Shown here piece by piece: positions 12,301 to 21,733 of a stretch of 64,000 nt of DNA. The notes under the pieces are model-generated. The model searched no databases. It saw nothing but the letters and a program-made list of their open reading frames with translations, and was not told the DNA's origin. The stretch is from positions 372,001 through 436,000 of the forward strand of contig CAUJLY010000005.1 of the NCBI GenBank assembly GCA_963281155.1. The letters are read 5' to 3'. Made by a program: the position numbers and the translations under genes. Source of the stretch: Rhabditophanes sp. KR3021 (taxonomy: Eukaryota > Nematoda > Chromadorea > Rhabditida > Alloionematidae). Numbering within the stretch: the stretch's first letter is position 1; each line of letters starts with the position of its first letter.

Positions 12301-12458
12301 TCAACCAAGAGATGGAAACTCGGATGGTGATGGTGGGGTCTACCTCCAACAGACTAGTCGATGCCTCCGTAATGCTTGAAAAGTTCGTCCTCGAAGAAAC
12401 ACTGTCTGATTTCCTGACCCTCGATGCCTACGACAAAATAGTTTCAGAAGGTCGTTAA
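6368..12458 (+). CDS. bifunctional glyoxylate cycle protein: isocitrate lyase-malate synthase
   Basis: Fifteen exons: 6368-6400, 6445-6614, 6653-6717, 6926-7114, 7769-8247, 8289-8672, 8887-9125, 9173-9261, 9300-9313, 10793-11090, 11135-11278, 11327-11360, 11624-11793, 11833-11973, 12019-12458. Together they give 962 residues, like C. elegans ICL-1 (968). The lyase half (about 1-440) has [12 protein letters not shown], the catalytic KKCGH (Cys189) and SPSFNW. The synthase half (about 441-962) has [20 protein letters not shown] (Arg near 597), LNCGRWDY and the general-base Asp875 in MEDAATAEI. Isocitrate lyase splits isocitrate to succinate and glyoxylate; malate synthase adds acetyl-CoA to glyoxylate, letting fat be turned into carbohydrate. 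The exon 4 donor is one base out of phase (see findings). AATAAA at 12631-12636 probably ends the transcript. Confidence 0.95.
7176..7767 (-). pseudogene. antisense decayed coding fragment inside ICL-MS intron 4
   Basis: This intron is about 650 bases in a gene whose other introns are mostly 40 bases. The minus strand reads as one clean block of 64 codons plus a stop at 7176-7370 (contains [18 protein letters not shown]). Upstream lie further protein-like pieces in different frames (around 7405-7500, [16 protein letters not shown]; around 7600-7740, [16 protein letters not shown]) separated by stops and frame shifts. I do not recognise the family. It may be the C-terminal part of the antisense relic in the later intron, with ICL-MS exons between, or a separate insertion. 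Confidence 0.4.
8673..8886 (+). promoter_or_regulatory. linker intron with possible lyase-only readthrough, T/G-rich
   Basis: This GT-AG intron lies exactly at the junction of the lyase and synthase domains. If it is retained, the lyase frame continues for ten codons ([10 protein letters not shown]) and stops at 8703-8705, giving a complete free isocitrate lyase of 450 residues. Splicing instead joins Thr440 to the synthase domain. The 3' half (about 8795-8850) is unusually rich in TG and TTG words, which can bind splicing regulators. Alternative use is inference. Confidence 0.35.
9300..9313 (+). other. 14-base microexon of malate synthase
   Basis: The bases between a TTAAG acceptor and a GTAACG donor are ATTCCAACTCACCG. 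Joined to the exons on each side they restore the conserved synthase stretch DFEDSNSPTWKNQ, which is otherwise missing five residues. The preceding intron is 38 bases (9262-9299) and the following one is 1479 bases (9314-10792). The total coding length divides by three only when this exon is included. Confidence 0.85.
9539..10541 (-). pseudogene. antisense gene relic nested in a malate synthase intron
   Basis: On the minus strand within intron 9314-10792 a protein-like sequence starts at an ATG at 10541 ([15 protein letters not shown]). It continues through short GT-AG introns near 10338-10380 and 10250-10290 and ends with a clean 111-codon block at 9539-9874 (contains [18 protein letters not shown] and [19 protein letters not shown]). 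About five frame changes and stops interrupt it (near 10497, 10223, 10085, 10026 and 9870). No family recognised: charged N-terminus, more globular C-terminus. Intron remnants argue against a processed retrocopy. Either this is a dead nested gene, or a live one damaged by base errors; the density of lesions is much higher than in neighbouring genes, so decay is more likely. Confidence 0.5.
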
Positions 12459-13047
12459 ATCAGCAACCATTTTCTAAATGTTTTCCTATTTCCCTTTATT
12501 TACCTACTGCATAAAACTTTTATAATTCCTTCGTATATTTATTTATTTTATCACTTTCTATTCGCTGTTTACCTTTCCGTTTGAATTTGGGTTATCAGGG
12601 TAGGTACGTCACCCATTACTTGCTTTTTTAAATAAACCTTTAATCTTGTTTTGATACTAAAGTATATAGTTTTGTTTGCATTTTTAATTGACAAAAAAGG
12701 AAAGGATTAATCTGGAATAGAGATAAGATAAGGGGCCATTTGTTGGAAAAGAAATGAGTTGTGATCAGCTTAGTGGAAATGTCGCTTCATTCAATTGATA
12801 ACAGAAGAGGTTGTTTTGGCGCTTTGATAAGATGTTGGTAATGTTGGTAGATGATGTTAAGGGTTGTTTTTTTGGTCTTTGGACGTAGACATTGGTAAAT
12901 ATTCAAAGGTCATCATCCTTCAACAATTTTCCACACAAATGCGATATTGTACATTACTTAGTTAAACATGATTCCAAAAATTTGAATTCAATTGCGACAC
13001 CACCATTTTTAGTGAAATGGTCTCTTCTCTCAGTCACACCACCAATC
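12459..13047. other. 3' flank of ICL-MS and upstream region of TBC1D20
   Basis: AATAAA at 12631-12636 is the likely ICL-MS poly(A) site. An open frame from 12892 runs into the TBC1D20 start but has no ATG before 13048, so this part is treated as 5' UTR; an extra upstream exon cannot be excluded. Confidence 0.4.
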
Positions 13048-14292
13048 ATGCATTTTGAGGATGATGACGTAATCAAATCGTACAAAGTTTACCTCCAAAC
13101 TAAGGGATTTTCATCCCCTCAATCTTCCCCAACTAGAGAAAATGATAAGTCCGTGGTTGGTTTGACCAAGTCTCTGGAGAAAAAATCAAGCTATCTGAAT
13201 GCTTTTTTGAGGAAAAACAATCATCGATTGGAGTGTTGTGCAAACGAATTTAGGAAATTTGCTTATACACCAGGTGGCCTGATATCTGATCAGAATAGGG
13301 AGCTTATTTGGCCAGTATTGGCGGCTAATTTGGATGATGGCAGGACAGAGACGCAAAATTGTATGAGGGATCATGTTTCTTGTAGTGATACTTTTGACCA
13401 GGTAAGTAAGTATTTAAGGGACATCATTTATATTTTTGCATAGGAGGAAGACTTTTCCAGTCTAAGACAACACAAAGATTGGCACCAAGTTGAATTGGAC
13501 GTAAGAAGAGGGTTGAATTGTATGTCGAGCGGGGAAACAGACACGAAAGCTCTACTAACATTCACGGCCTTTATCGTCAAAATATTGGTTCCCAACAAAA
13601 ACTTTAATTACTACCAAGGATTCCACTCAGTATGCATCATGATAATTCTGACCGTTGGATTCCCCAAAGCTTTCTACATTTGCCGCAAATTATCAACAAA
13701 AGGCATGTTTTGCTCGATCTTGCTGAAATCATTTGAAGAATCAACAATCAAAGACTTGAAGTTGATGTTTCCCTTGATAAAAAAAGAGTCCGGCAAAATA
13801 GACAAAGTATTCAAAAACACTTCCATGGGATGTTTGTTCGCTTTGCCCTGGCCAATAACATGGTTCTCCCATTCATTACACTACTATCAAGATATGGTAG
13901 TTTGTTTTGACTTCTTATTGGCTTCACATCCTTTGATGCCAATTTACTTGTGTGCCACCCTTGTCATTTCGAGAGAAGAGGAAATAGTGGAATGCGAACA
14001 AGACATGGCAGCTCTTCACGGTCTTCTCAACAAAATACCTCCTAACCTCCTCATTCCACCTCTGATTCAATCAGCTCAACGTCTCTTTTACCACTACCCC
14101 CCTGCCATCCTCAAAGGAAAACTCTCAAAGGACTACTACAAACAAAAAAAGTCAAACCCATTTAAAATCACCAAAATAAATATTGCTCTTAAGTTATTAC
14201 GTACTATCATTTATGGTTTCAGTAAATTCATTTCTTCTTACTTACTCTCTATCAAGAATGATTACATAATTTATAAGGAAAAAAAAGATTAA
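13048..14292 (+). CDS. TBC1D20: TBC1D20-type Rab GTPase-activating protein
   Basis: Exons 13048-13401 and 13444-14292 (42-base intron) give 400 residues; human TBC1D20 has 403. The domain begins near FAYTPGGLISDQNRELIW. The arginine-finger motif is in VELDVRRGL (Arg139/140) and the glutamine finger in YYQGFH (Gln176), the two residues TBC proteins use to trigger GTP hydrolysis. Further matches are LPWPITWFSHSL and LLASHPLMPIYL. A hydrophobic segment near 365-395 fits the C-terminal membrane anchor of this family, which acts on Rab1 and Rab18 at ER and Golgi membranes. The start was chosen as the first ATG in frame (MHFEDDDV). AATAAA at 14321-14326 follows. Its 3' end converges on the next gene. 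Confidence 0.88.
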
Positions 14293-14393
14293 TCAAAAAA
14301 ATTTATTATTAAATAAGGCAAATAAAATGATGTAATAAAAGCTAAAATTTAGGCAACTCCCTAATTGAATTGAGTTTTGTGTGTGTACTCTTT

Positions 14394-15014
14394 TCATGGC
14401 CTCGTATTTTGACAGGGACAGAACAAGTTTCGCGAATACTTGCTCAGTTGAATAACGACTTGACCCATCCGAGACTTGTCTGGATAACTATTTTCGATGG
14501 CTTCCGTCTTTCGACACTCCCCACAAAGGCCATCCTCCTCGGTATCTTTGAAATCTTTAGCCTCCTTGTCTGCACTAACAATTACAACTTCACCATCCCA
14601 CCAACTTTCATTACCATCGAGAAATTCGTTGACTTCTACGTCACTGTAACTTTGTATTTGAGTACCAAAGTCCTCGGCTTCAAGTTCCTCGTACTGGTTC
14701 ACTTCAAATTGGATGCCACCGTCGCTTCCAAGTTGGCAGTCTTCATCCTTTTCAATTGAGCAGTAGTCTTTTTGTTCTTGGATGTAGTTACCAGCTTCGG
14801 TTGTCGCATAGTCTTCTCCACTCACCCATTGAATGTCGTTCTCACCCATTTGGATGTCCTTCTCGCCTTCAATTTCCAATTCCGGACCCTTTTCCATTAG
14901 GACATGGTCGTTTTTTTGTGGGACCGAGTCGTCGACTTTGACAGGCACTTCTTCCTTGGCCTCTTGAACGTTGTCTTCCCCCTGGTAGTAGACTTCATTT
15001 TTCGTGGCATCCAT
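14394..15014 (-). CDS. acidic orphan protein
   Basis: A single minus-strand frame of 206 residues starts MDATKNEVYYQG. An AG acceptor-like TTTATTTAG sits about 16 bases before the ATG, suitable for trans-splicing. The protein is very rich in Glu and Asp, with many short acidic blocks (e.g. ELEAEDFGTQ), and ends with a small Cys-containing part (LCGECRK, FCPCQN). I recognise no domain. It lies 220 bases downstream of another acidic orphan on the same strand, so the two could be co-transcribed. The absence of stops over 200 codons at this GC content supports a real gene. Confidence 0.55.
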   Translation of the reverse strand: MDATKNEVYYQGEDNVQEAKEEVPVKVDDSVPQKNDHVLMEKGPELEIEGEKDIQMGENDIQWVSGEDYATTEAGNYIQEQKDYCSIEKDEDCQLGSDGGIQFEVNQYEELEAEDFGTQIQSYSDVEVNEFLDGNESWWDGEVVIVSADKEAKDFKDTEEDGLCGECRKTEAIENSYPDKSRMGQVVIQLSKYSRNLFCPCQNTRP

Positions 15015-15236
15015 CGTTAAAAATTGAGCTAAATAAAATGATCTCGTATGTCCACTCGAAACCAGATGCCCATGCTTGTCACCACGACTAGTTGGACACA
15101 AGTATCCTTTAAACAACAATAAATAAAGCAATTTAAAATTTATTTTTATAAATAAGCTGACGCAATAAAATAAATAAAATACATAGCATAAATGATACAA
15201 AAACGGATGGAATTATTAAATGTGGATTAAGTTAGA

Positions 15237-17087
15237 CTAAATCAGGAGAATCGTCTTTTCTTCAGGAGTGGTGTCGTTTTGTTGGTATTGGAGTTGTCCA
15301 GTTTTGATGTGCTGAGAAAAAGGATTGAGGCCGTGTTGATTATCTTCGCAAAGTTGCATTTCTTGAGGTTGGTGCAATTGATAAGGTTCTTGAATTTGAA
15401 AGGATGGCCTAATGTTTCCAAGCATTTGGTCATTTTGAAGCTGAGCACCCTCAATTTGATGGCCTTGAAGTTGTGGATCCATCATTTGGCAGTCTTCTTT
15501 AATACTAAGTTCCTCTTCATCCACAGAAACACACTCCTCATCTTCACCTCCCTCCACATCAACTTCTTCCTCACTTTCAATGATCAAAGACTGATCTAAG
15601 ACAAAACGACACTTAATCCCATCATATTGCTTAGTCTCAATAAAAGACATCAACACAGGAAAAGCCACACAAATCTGATATCCTGTCTCGATTCCAGTCA
15701 ACACATAATGTTTTCCGTCAACAGGTGGATGCAACACCGTGACCTTAAAAGTCATCACCAAATGCTTCAACATCTCCGGATCACTAATCTCAAAAGCATA
15801 ATTGTTATCGTAAGGATGAGTCATGAGTTCGGGCAGATGGCGAAACGATTGCATTTGCCTGGTGCTTATTTTTTTAACACGTCTCGTCGTGGAAGATCCC
15901 TCCATTTTTTGTTTTAATATCTTTCTGATGGAAGCTTTGTCTTTGGTGGAATCATCTATTACAGAGCCAAAGAATCCAAAATCTGCCTTAATCAAATGAT
16001 TCAACCAGACCATATTCTTTTTGATAAAGGTAAACTCGAGGGTGTCTTCCTCTGCCATCCTGTCCTTCAGTTGTTGGAGGTGTGCGTGGAGACATTCAGC
16101 CGAAGTAACTCTGGCCATTTCAAGTCTTTCACCTAATTTACCAGTCCATAGGCCAGTTGAATTGTTGCGGATGTCGACCCAGGCAGGGTTGATTCTGGTC
16201 TTAAGCTTCATAAGGACGTGTTTTGGATGAGGGTCGATGAGGTGGATGTGCTCAAAGGGGATTTGGATCTGGATTTGAAAGATGCAATTAGTAGAAGAAG
16301 AAGGCCCAACCGAATCGTCCTTCTCACCCCTTTTAGCATCTTTTTCATATGGCCTGTTTCTAAGTACTTCAAAAGGATTGTACGGCAAGACAAAGTTAAA
16401 GTAGCGTTGATCGAGATGAGTATCCACGTGGCAATCGACACACCTAGCCATCAAAAACAAAGGGGTAATTTTGAGGGTTCGAGTAACAAATAGCGCGATT
16501 TCGTACCTGTTTTGGCGGTAAGGAGGATCACGGCCTGAATTGACATAGCACATTGATTCATCTAGTGGCGTTTTGGCATCAATATGAGTGGTGGTTGGGA
16601 TGGGGGGCTTTTGTGTGGGAGGACGAGAATTCTTACAATTGCCGTGTTCGGTCCCATGTTTGTATTGCTTCCTGTCACGAGCTGGTCTGAGTACACGTTT
16701 AAAGGGAGCTTTTGGAATGTCTCCGTTACCGCCTTTCTGGTCAATGGCAACTAACTCCTTTAACTTGTTGACGGTAACTGAAGTCAGGAGACGATTCTTT
16801 TTGGTTCTCATCGTTCTAGGCTTTCGTCCAGTTACTCCTTGGTGACGCGTAATATCTGGCAGCAACTGGCATTCTTCGTAATACATGGCTTCATCGCTTA
16901 CCATGCACTCATAATCAAAGTTTCCCTCCTCAAGATCAGGCTCAACCTCGACTTGGTAAGTATAAGGATCTTCGGTAGGAAGGGCATCTAAATCCATAAA
17001 AACAGCTTCTTCCTCCAAGGCAGGGAAGAAGGAAGTGATGACAGAGTCGTCACCAACAACATCTACAACACTATCAACATCAATCAT
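15237..17087 (-). CDS. large orphan protein, acidic at both ends
   Basis: One minus-strand frame is open for 616 codons from ATG 17087. A GT-AG segment at 16444-16506 is exactly 63 bases with no in-frame stop; removing it gives 595 residues and takes out a hydrophobic, out-of-character stretch (ALFVTRTLKITPLFLMAR), so I favour it as an intron. The protein has an acidic start, a basic patch (RKPRTMRTKKNR) near 88, a central conserved-looking region with CVDCHVDTHLDQRYF and possible beta-rich segments, an acidic stretch (VDVEGGEDEECVSVDEEE) and a Gln-rich tail. This layout resembles a nuclear regulatory protein, but I recognise no family and assign no function. Confidence 0.65.
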   Translation of the reverse strand: MIDVDSVVDVVGDDSVITSFFPALEEEAVFMDLDALPTEDPYTYQVEVEPDLEEGNFDYECMVSDEAMYYEECQLLPDITRHQGVTGRKPRTMRTKKNRLLTSVTVNKLKELVAIDQKGGNGDIPKAPFKRVLRPARDRKQYKHGTEHGNCKNSRPPTQKPPIPTTTHIDAKTPLDESMCYVNSGRDPPYRQNRYEIALFVTRTLKITPLFLMARCVDCHVDTHLDQRYFNFVLPYNPFEVLRNRPYEKDAKRGEKDDSVGPSSSTNCIFQIQIQIPFEHIHLIDPHPKHVLMKLKTRINPAWVDIRNNSTGLWTGKLGERLEMARVTSAECLHAHLQQLKDRMAEEDTLEFTFIKKNMVWLNHLIKADFGFFGSVIDDSTKDKASIRKILKQKMEGSSTTRRVKKISTRQMQSFRHLPELMTHPYDNNYAFEISDPEMLKHLVMTFKVTVLHPPVDGKHYVLTGIETGYQICVAFPVLMSFIETKQYDGIKCRFVLDQSLIIESEEEVDVEGGEDEECVSVDEEELSIKEDCQMMDPQLQGHQIEGAQLQNDQMLGNIRPSFQIQEPYQLHQPQEMQLCEDNQHGLNPFSQHIKTGQLQYQQNDTTPEEKTILLI

Positions 17088-17303
17088 CTTTTATTGTCAA
17101 TGAAAGGGCACAAATAAGTTGAAAAAATGGTAAAGATAAACAACAAAAGCAATTTTGTTGTCAACTGACTAATTATGATAATAACGTTATTTATATGGTG
17201 GTGTCAAAGACCAACATTTGAATAATGACCAGGAATGGGACACAGTTGTAATTTTGATTATGCAAATTTTGATTTAAAAAAAGAGAAAAGACAGGGTGTG
17301 TTA

Positions 17304-17660
17304 TTACTTGCCAGCTGGAATTCGTTGGAGTTCTCTTATTTGTTGAAATATTCTATAGTTCCGCTTGGGGAAGTTGGTGTAGTAGATGGGGTATGAACGG
17401 CGGTTGTAGGAAGTTGAGAGGCCCAGCGTTTCAGCTACTGAAAATACGAAGGGGTAAATGATGAGCTAGCTTTAAAATTTACTTTCTCCACATTGAGGAA
17501 ACTTGTCAACAAAGCCCTGGACACATCTGACTAGTGAAGAAGTGTCTCGAGACCTATTGCAGCTATAAATTAAATCGCAATCTTGATTGGCGTCGGTGTA
17601 GGTGAAGACACCGCTAACTGTCAAAATAAGAATAACTAAAATAAGTTGAAAATTTGGCAT
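17304..17660 (-). CDS. small secreted protein with four cysteines
   Basis: Minus-strand exons 17483-17660 and 17304-17437 (45-base intron, phase 1) give 103 residues. Residues 4-20 (FQLILVILILTVSGVFT) are a clear signal peptide. The mature part has four cysteines within about 30 residues (DCDLIYSC, VRCVQG, FPQCGE) and then a Tyr/Arg-rich tail (YNRRSYPIYYTNFPKRNY) ending in AGK. No known family was recognised; a nematode secreted peptide or short cysteine-motif protein is plausible. Support comes from the consistent splice phase and the signal peptide. Confidence 0.6.
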
Positions 17661-19410
17661 CCTGTAATAAGAAGTAAATTAATATTCTCTAATTATTTGG
17701 GATAACTGCAAATATGTAGGTGCACAAATAAGCAAATGTGTCTTCGTTTTATAGTAATTTTAATGAATGCACAAAATTAATAAGAATGTTTTTGGTATAG
17801 ATAGAAGATATATCAACAAATACTAAATTAATCATAAGTCTAAGACAAATAAAAAGGCATAATTAGTTTTTTTGAATGCCAAAGTACCTTAGTCAAAACA
17901 AGCCAACGAATGTCCTTGCCTTCAATTAATCAAACTCAAGGAAAAAGGTTGTATGTTAATGAAAAACAAGTTAATAAGTCAATTTTTTGTCGTAAACTTA
18001 AAATAAATAAAGGTTTGAAGTTAATTGAAAGAACAGTTTAGTGGTATAACCTTTAAATATACTTTCTTTAAACAAAATAGAAGTTATGGCAGAGTTTATT
18101 AAAGTGAATGAAATGTGAGTGTCTTATGTGGGATATGATTTAAAAACAAGTAAAAGTTTTTATTGAAGGAAAGTTAAAGTAAATTTTACAGATGATATGG
18201 TCTTAAGTACAACAAATAAAGTTTCTGTCCAACCATACACTCAACTGGACCGGAACCTTGTTTGGGCCAAAGGAATCTGAAGTAGTAAAAATAAGATATC
18301 TTCAGCCACGGAAATAGATAATTTGTAATATATAAAAGTATGAAGTATGCATCTAATTTTCATACATATCATTTGTTTTAGATATGAAGTGCGAGTGGGT
18401 GAGATATGTCCAATTTCGATATTATTTACAAAAGGAAATTAATAAAAAGAGAAGATGGCAATATTGGAAAGGTCTCCATCATTAAAAAGATTTTAGCTTC
18501 AGGGGTTTTAGTCCGATAATTCATCAGTCTTTTTTGCAGATGTCCCTATCAAGATATCATCATCAGCTATTAAAGTTGATGCAGTTGTGTATCGAAATCG
18601 GGTTGCGTACTTTTAAAATTGTATAAAACTACTTACACAACTGAATCACTTGTTTATGTTGATTCAATTAGTGACTATTTTAAACGATTTTGTTTCGAAA
18701 TAAAATTGCAAAATGATGACTTTGCTAGTTAAGAGACATTTTTTGAGTGACGTGGAAATGAAATTAATACCACTTATTTAAGAAATATATTTTTATATAT
18801 TTTAATGGAATTTAAAGCATATATTATATGTACTTGTTTGTATACTATTAATACATAATAGGAAATGGTTTTATTTGGTCCTTTTTAATTACATTTTGGG
18901 CCATACAATTTAATTGCATTCCTGTAAAATAAAAATGTGATGTTTTGGAATTAATTGTGACCTTGAAATGCATGTAACAATCTTTGATCAAACTTTGCTA
19001 ACTCACAAAACTGTAAGTTAATACCATTTAGAGATCTATATTATTTACTTTTAATCACTCTGACTTTACAAATAATCAAAAAATTATTCTACAAAACAAA
19101 CATTAATGGATATGACTCATTAAAGTAGATGATTCTTCACCTTCGTTCCTATTTATGAGTCAAGCACATAGTAAAGAAATTCCTTTGCTACACAAAGATA
19201 AACGTCACACTTCCTCAATTTGAAATAGATTTATTTGATAAGCTTGCAGCAAACACAATAATGTCACACACTACGGCGGGAGGTGGTATTTATAGGAGGG
19301 TTTTCGGAGTACATATAAATAATTGTTCAGACCTTTTCATTTCAAATAAACTCAGCTTATTTAAACAATCCTTTTGAGTTTGTTCTCATATTTTAAAAGT
19401 AATTTATACC
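17661..19410. other. 1.75 kb AT-rich intergenic region
   Basis: Mostly AT-rich without coding character. One short stretch near 18540-18605 reads like part of a stomatin/band-7 domain (see findings). The last 100 bases contain the presumed promoter of the first four-pass gene. Confidence 0.35.
19314..19322 (+). promoter_or_regulatory. TATA box of the first four-pass gene
   Basis: ATATAAATA lies about 90 bases before the ATG at 19411. A TCAGTT-like initiator context follows around 19345-19360. Position and sequence fit a core promoter. Confidence 0.5.
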
Positions 19411-19917
19411 ATGAGTACGGCTGTACGCGTTACCTGTGGCTTGAGAATATTTAATGTGGCTTTGTCTTTAGCCATTGCTGCTCTTATTTTTGTAGGACCT
19501 GGTTTTTGCCATGAAGTTGTTCAAAAAACTATGACTTGTAACAATCATTTATATGTTTCTAATTGGGTTGGCATTCAGATTTGGCTTCAAATGGTGCCTA
19601 TTGCAGTGGCTGTTTTTGGTGCCGTTTTCATGTGTTTATGTTCCCTGCCAAATATATCCAACCATGAAATGTCAAATGTCGTTGGTCAAGTAATTGTATC
19701 TGTTGTATTTATTATACTTTATTTACTTTGTGCTGGAACGGAATACTACTATTCAAGGCATTTCCTCAATCAACATCATCCATATTCAGTTGCGGGTGCT
19801 AACTTCTACAACTATGATGCATATGTAATTGGATGGATCGTGGCAGCAGGATTATACATTTTGATGGCAGGTATCCAATTACTGGATACTATTTTTACAT
19901 ATTCTAGTAGTAGATGA
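19411..19917 (+). CDS. four-pass membrane protein, GPxFC family member A
   Basis: Intronless, 168 residues. Four hydrophobic segments lie at about 13-30, 49-70, 90-112 and 130-155. The first is followed by the family signature VGPGFCHE. TM3 contains LLCAGTEYYYS and TM4 begins YVIGWIVAAGLYILMAG. The same three landmarks occur in the next three genes, which defines a paralogous family. The topology is like MARVEL or MS4A proteins, but the sequence does not clearly belong to either. Function unknown. It carries a TATA-like promoter and leads a same-strand pair with member B. Confidence 0.75.
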   Translation: MSTAVRVTCGLRIFNVALSLAIAALIFVGPGFCHEVVQKTMTCNNHLYVSNWVGIQIWLQMVPIAVAVFGAVFMCLCSLPNISNHEMSNVVGQVIVSVVFIILYLLCAGTEYYYSRHFLNQHHPYSVAGANFYNYDAYVIGWIVAAGLYILMAGIQLLDTIFTYSSSR

Positions 19918-20128
19918 AATAATCAATTGCCTCATAGACTTTTTATGTACTTATCTTCTTATCTGTGTAAATAAATTTATTAAGAAAGTAATGGTGAAAT
20001 ATTTTGTAATTATTTGCTTAATTTGTAGTAGTAAATATTTATTCCTTTATTTTGGGTGTTTTTCAAATGATTCATCAGCAATATTATCTTTATATAGGTT
20101 GTAAAAAGATATACCTATATAAATTTAG

Positions 20129-20650
20129 ATGAATAATGAAATAATTTCAATGATGCCTAGATTCTTCTGCAAACTGGTAAACTACAAAATTGCTAATATT
20201 TTGTATTGTGCTTTGGGGGTTATTTTTATTGCCTGGGGTCCAGGATACTGTTCAGACAAAGAATTCTATCAGAGTCAGAATATTCCATATAATTGCAGTG
20301 GTAGTTTAAATATAACTGATTGGAATAAATACAATGCTTTCGGACAACTTCCTCTACTACTTTTTCCAATTTTATATTCCATCTTTGATTTTTTTATCTG
20401 TAAAAGAATGTCTAGACAAAATGAATTTGGATATAGAGAAATTCAGTTGACAGCTACATTCATTGGATGTGTTATATATTTTACCTGTGCCTTACTTGAA
20501 TATCATTTTGCCGTAGCATTTTTAGGTTCAAAATTAATACATGGGAATGAAATTGTGGCGATTTTGGGGTGGGAATTAGCAACTGCATTCTATATAATGT
20601 CATTTATTATTGAAATGATGGGTGGTATTGTTTTTTATATGCATAGCTGA
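20129..20650 (+). CDS. four-pass membrane protein, GPxFC family member B
   Basis: Intronless, 173 residues, with the ATG directly after TTTAG, so a trans-splice acceptor may overlap the start. It has four hydrophobic segments and the landmarks AWGPGYCSD after TM1, FTCALLEYHFAVAF in TM3 and ILGWELATAFYI in TM4. It lies 211 bases after member A on the same strand. The extracellular loop after TM1 has NCSGSLNIT, with two potential N-glycosylation sites. Family otherwise uncharacterised. Confidence 0.75.
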   Translation: MNNEIISMMPRFFCKLVNYKIANILYCALGVIFIAWGPGYCSDKEFYQSQNIPYNCSGSLNITDWNKYNAFGQLPLLLFPILYSIFDFFICKRMSRQNEFGYREIQLTATFIGCVIYFTCALLEYHFAVAFLGSKLIHGNEIVAILGWELATAFYIMSFIIEMMGGIVFYMHS

Positions 20651-20809
20651 TTGAAGATTGTTTTGACATTCTTAATGAAATTAATTAAAAATAACTAAAT
20701 ATTGACAGCTAATAAATAGTCCTCAAAAAAGAATTTATTATTATTTTATTTGACAAAATTAATGTAATTGAATAATATAAAAAATTATTAATTGTAAGTT
20801 ATTTGATTC

Positions 20810-21454
20810 TTATAAACTTGGATAGAGTCGAGAAGCTATTTCAACATTTTGAACTTGACTCTCAATTCGAATATTTTGAGCAACAGGGTGAACAGTTTCA
20901 ATGTTTTGAACAGGACGAACGGTTGCAATGTTTTGAACAGGAGGATAAATGATTTGAGCTGATTTGTGAGCTGACCGAAGTCGTAGTATATCAAAGATCA
21001 CAACAAGTATTCCAATCAAATAAAGTGCGCCTGCCATTATCCATCCATACACAACAAACATAGCTGCAGAATAGTGAATATATACAAGACCCAATACTAC
21101 TTCAATTATTAAACATAAACCATGGTGAAAAATAGCATAAAAATGGTGTTTGAGATGATAACTTGTAGCAGTTTGATCATTAGGGGATTTTTGTACTGGG
21201 AATGAAGAATGTAATAGTTTAATTGAGCTAATTAAAGGCCCAATGATGACGTAAATTTGGAGAAGGATTAAAAATCCATAATTATCTAATAAATACGGCC
21301 ATCTATTGACAGATAAGTGTGGAAAACAATTTGATACTCCATCACCATATGCACAAAACATAGGACCCCATAGTATTAAAATAATGGATACTACACAAAG
21401 ACATATATTAAGATAAAGCAATATTGGAAAGTGCGAGGTCTGAGTAAAAGACAT
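20810..21454 (-). CDS. four-pass membrane protein, GPxFC family member C with repeat tail
   Basis: Intronless, 214 residues from ATG 21454. Landmarks are ILWGPMFCAYG after TM1, a TM3 region with CLIIEVVLGLVYIHYSA, and YGWIMAGALYLIGILVV in TM4. Unlike its relatives it has a cytoplasmic tail of about 50 residues carrying four or five imperfect copies of QN(I/V)(A/E)xxxPV (PVQNIATVRPVQNIETV and onward). Its 3' end faces member B tail-to-tail. Function unknown. Confidence 0.75.
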   Translation of the reverse strand: MSFTQTSHFPILLYLNICLCVVSIILILWGPMFCAYGDGVSNCFPHLSVNRWPYLLDNYGFLILLQIYVIIGPLISSIKLLHSSFPVQKSPNDQTATSYHLKHHFYAIFHHGLCLIIEVVLGLVYIHYSAAMFVVYGWIMAGALYLIGILVVIFDILRLRSAHKSAQIIYPPVQNIATVRPVQNIETVHPVAQNIRIESQVQNVEIASRLYPSL

Positions 21455-21733
21455 TGTTATATATTTTATGTAAATTTTCAAATATTTATATCATCAATTT
21501 TTTGACATTATTTAATCTCACTAAATTAATTTTAATCACTTAATAATGATTATACCATTTTTTATTACCATCGATGCATAATTAATCAGCCTTAGTTTGA
21601 TACTATCATACGGAGCATTCAATTTTTGATAAAAATGATATATTAACAATTTTTGTGACAATACTTTATTAAGGTTAACATTTTTGTGAATAAATACAAA
21701 AATTGCTTACATGCTATTTAATGTAATATTAGA

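Noticed and set aside
14394..14941. Plus-strand open frames opposite the acidic orphan
   Set aside because: Shadows of the Glu/Asp-rich minus-strand gene; their Ser/Phe/Leu composition follows from it.
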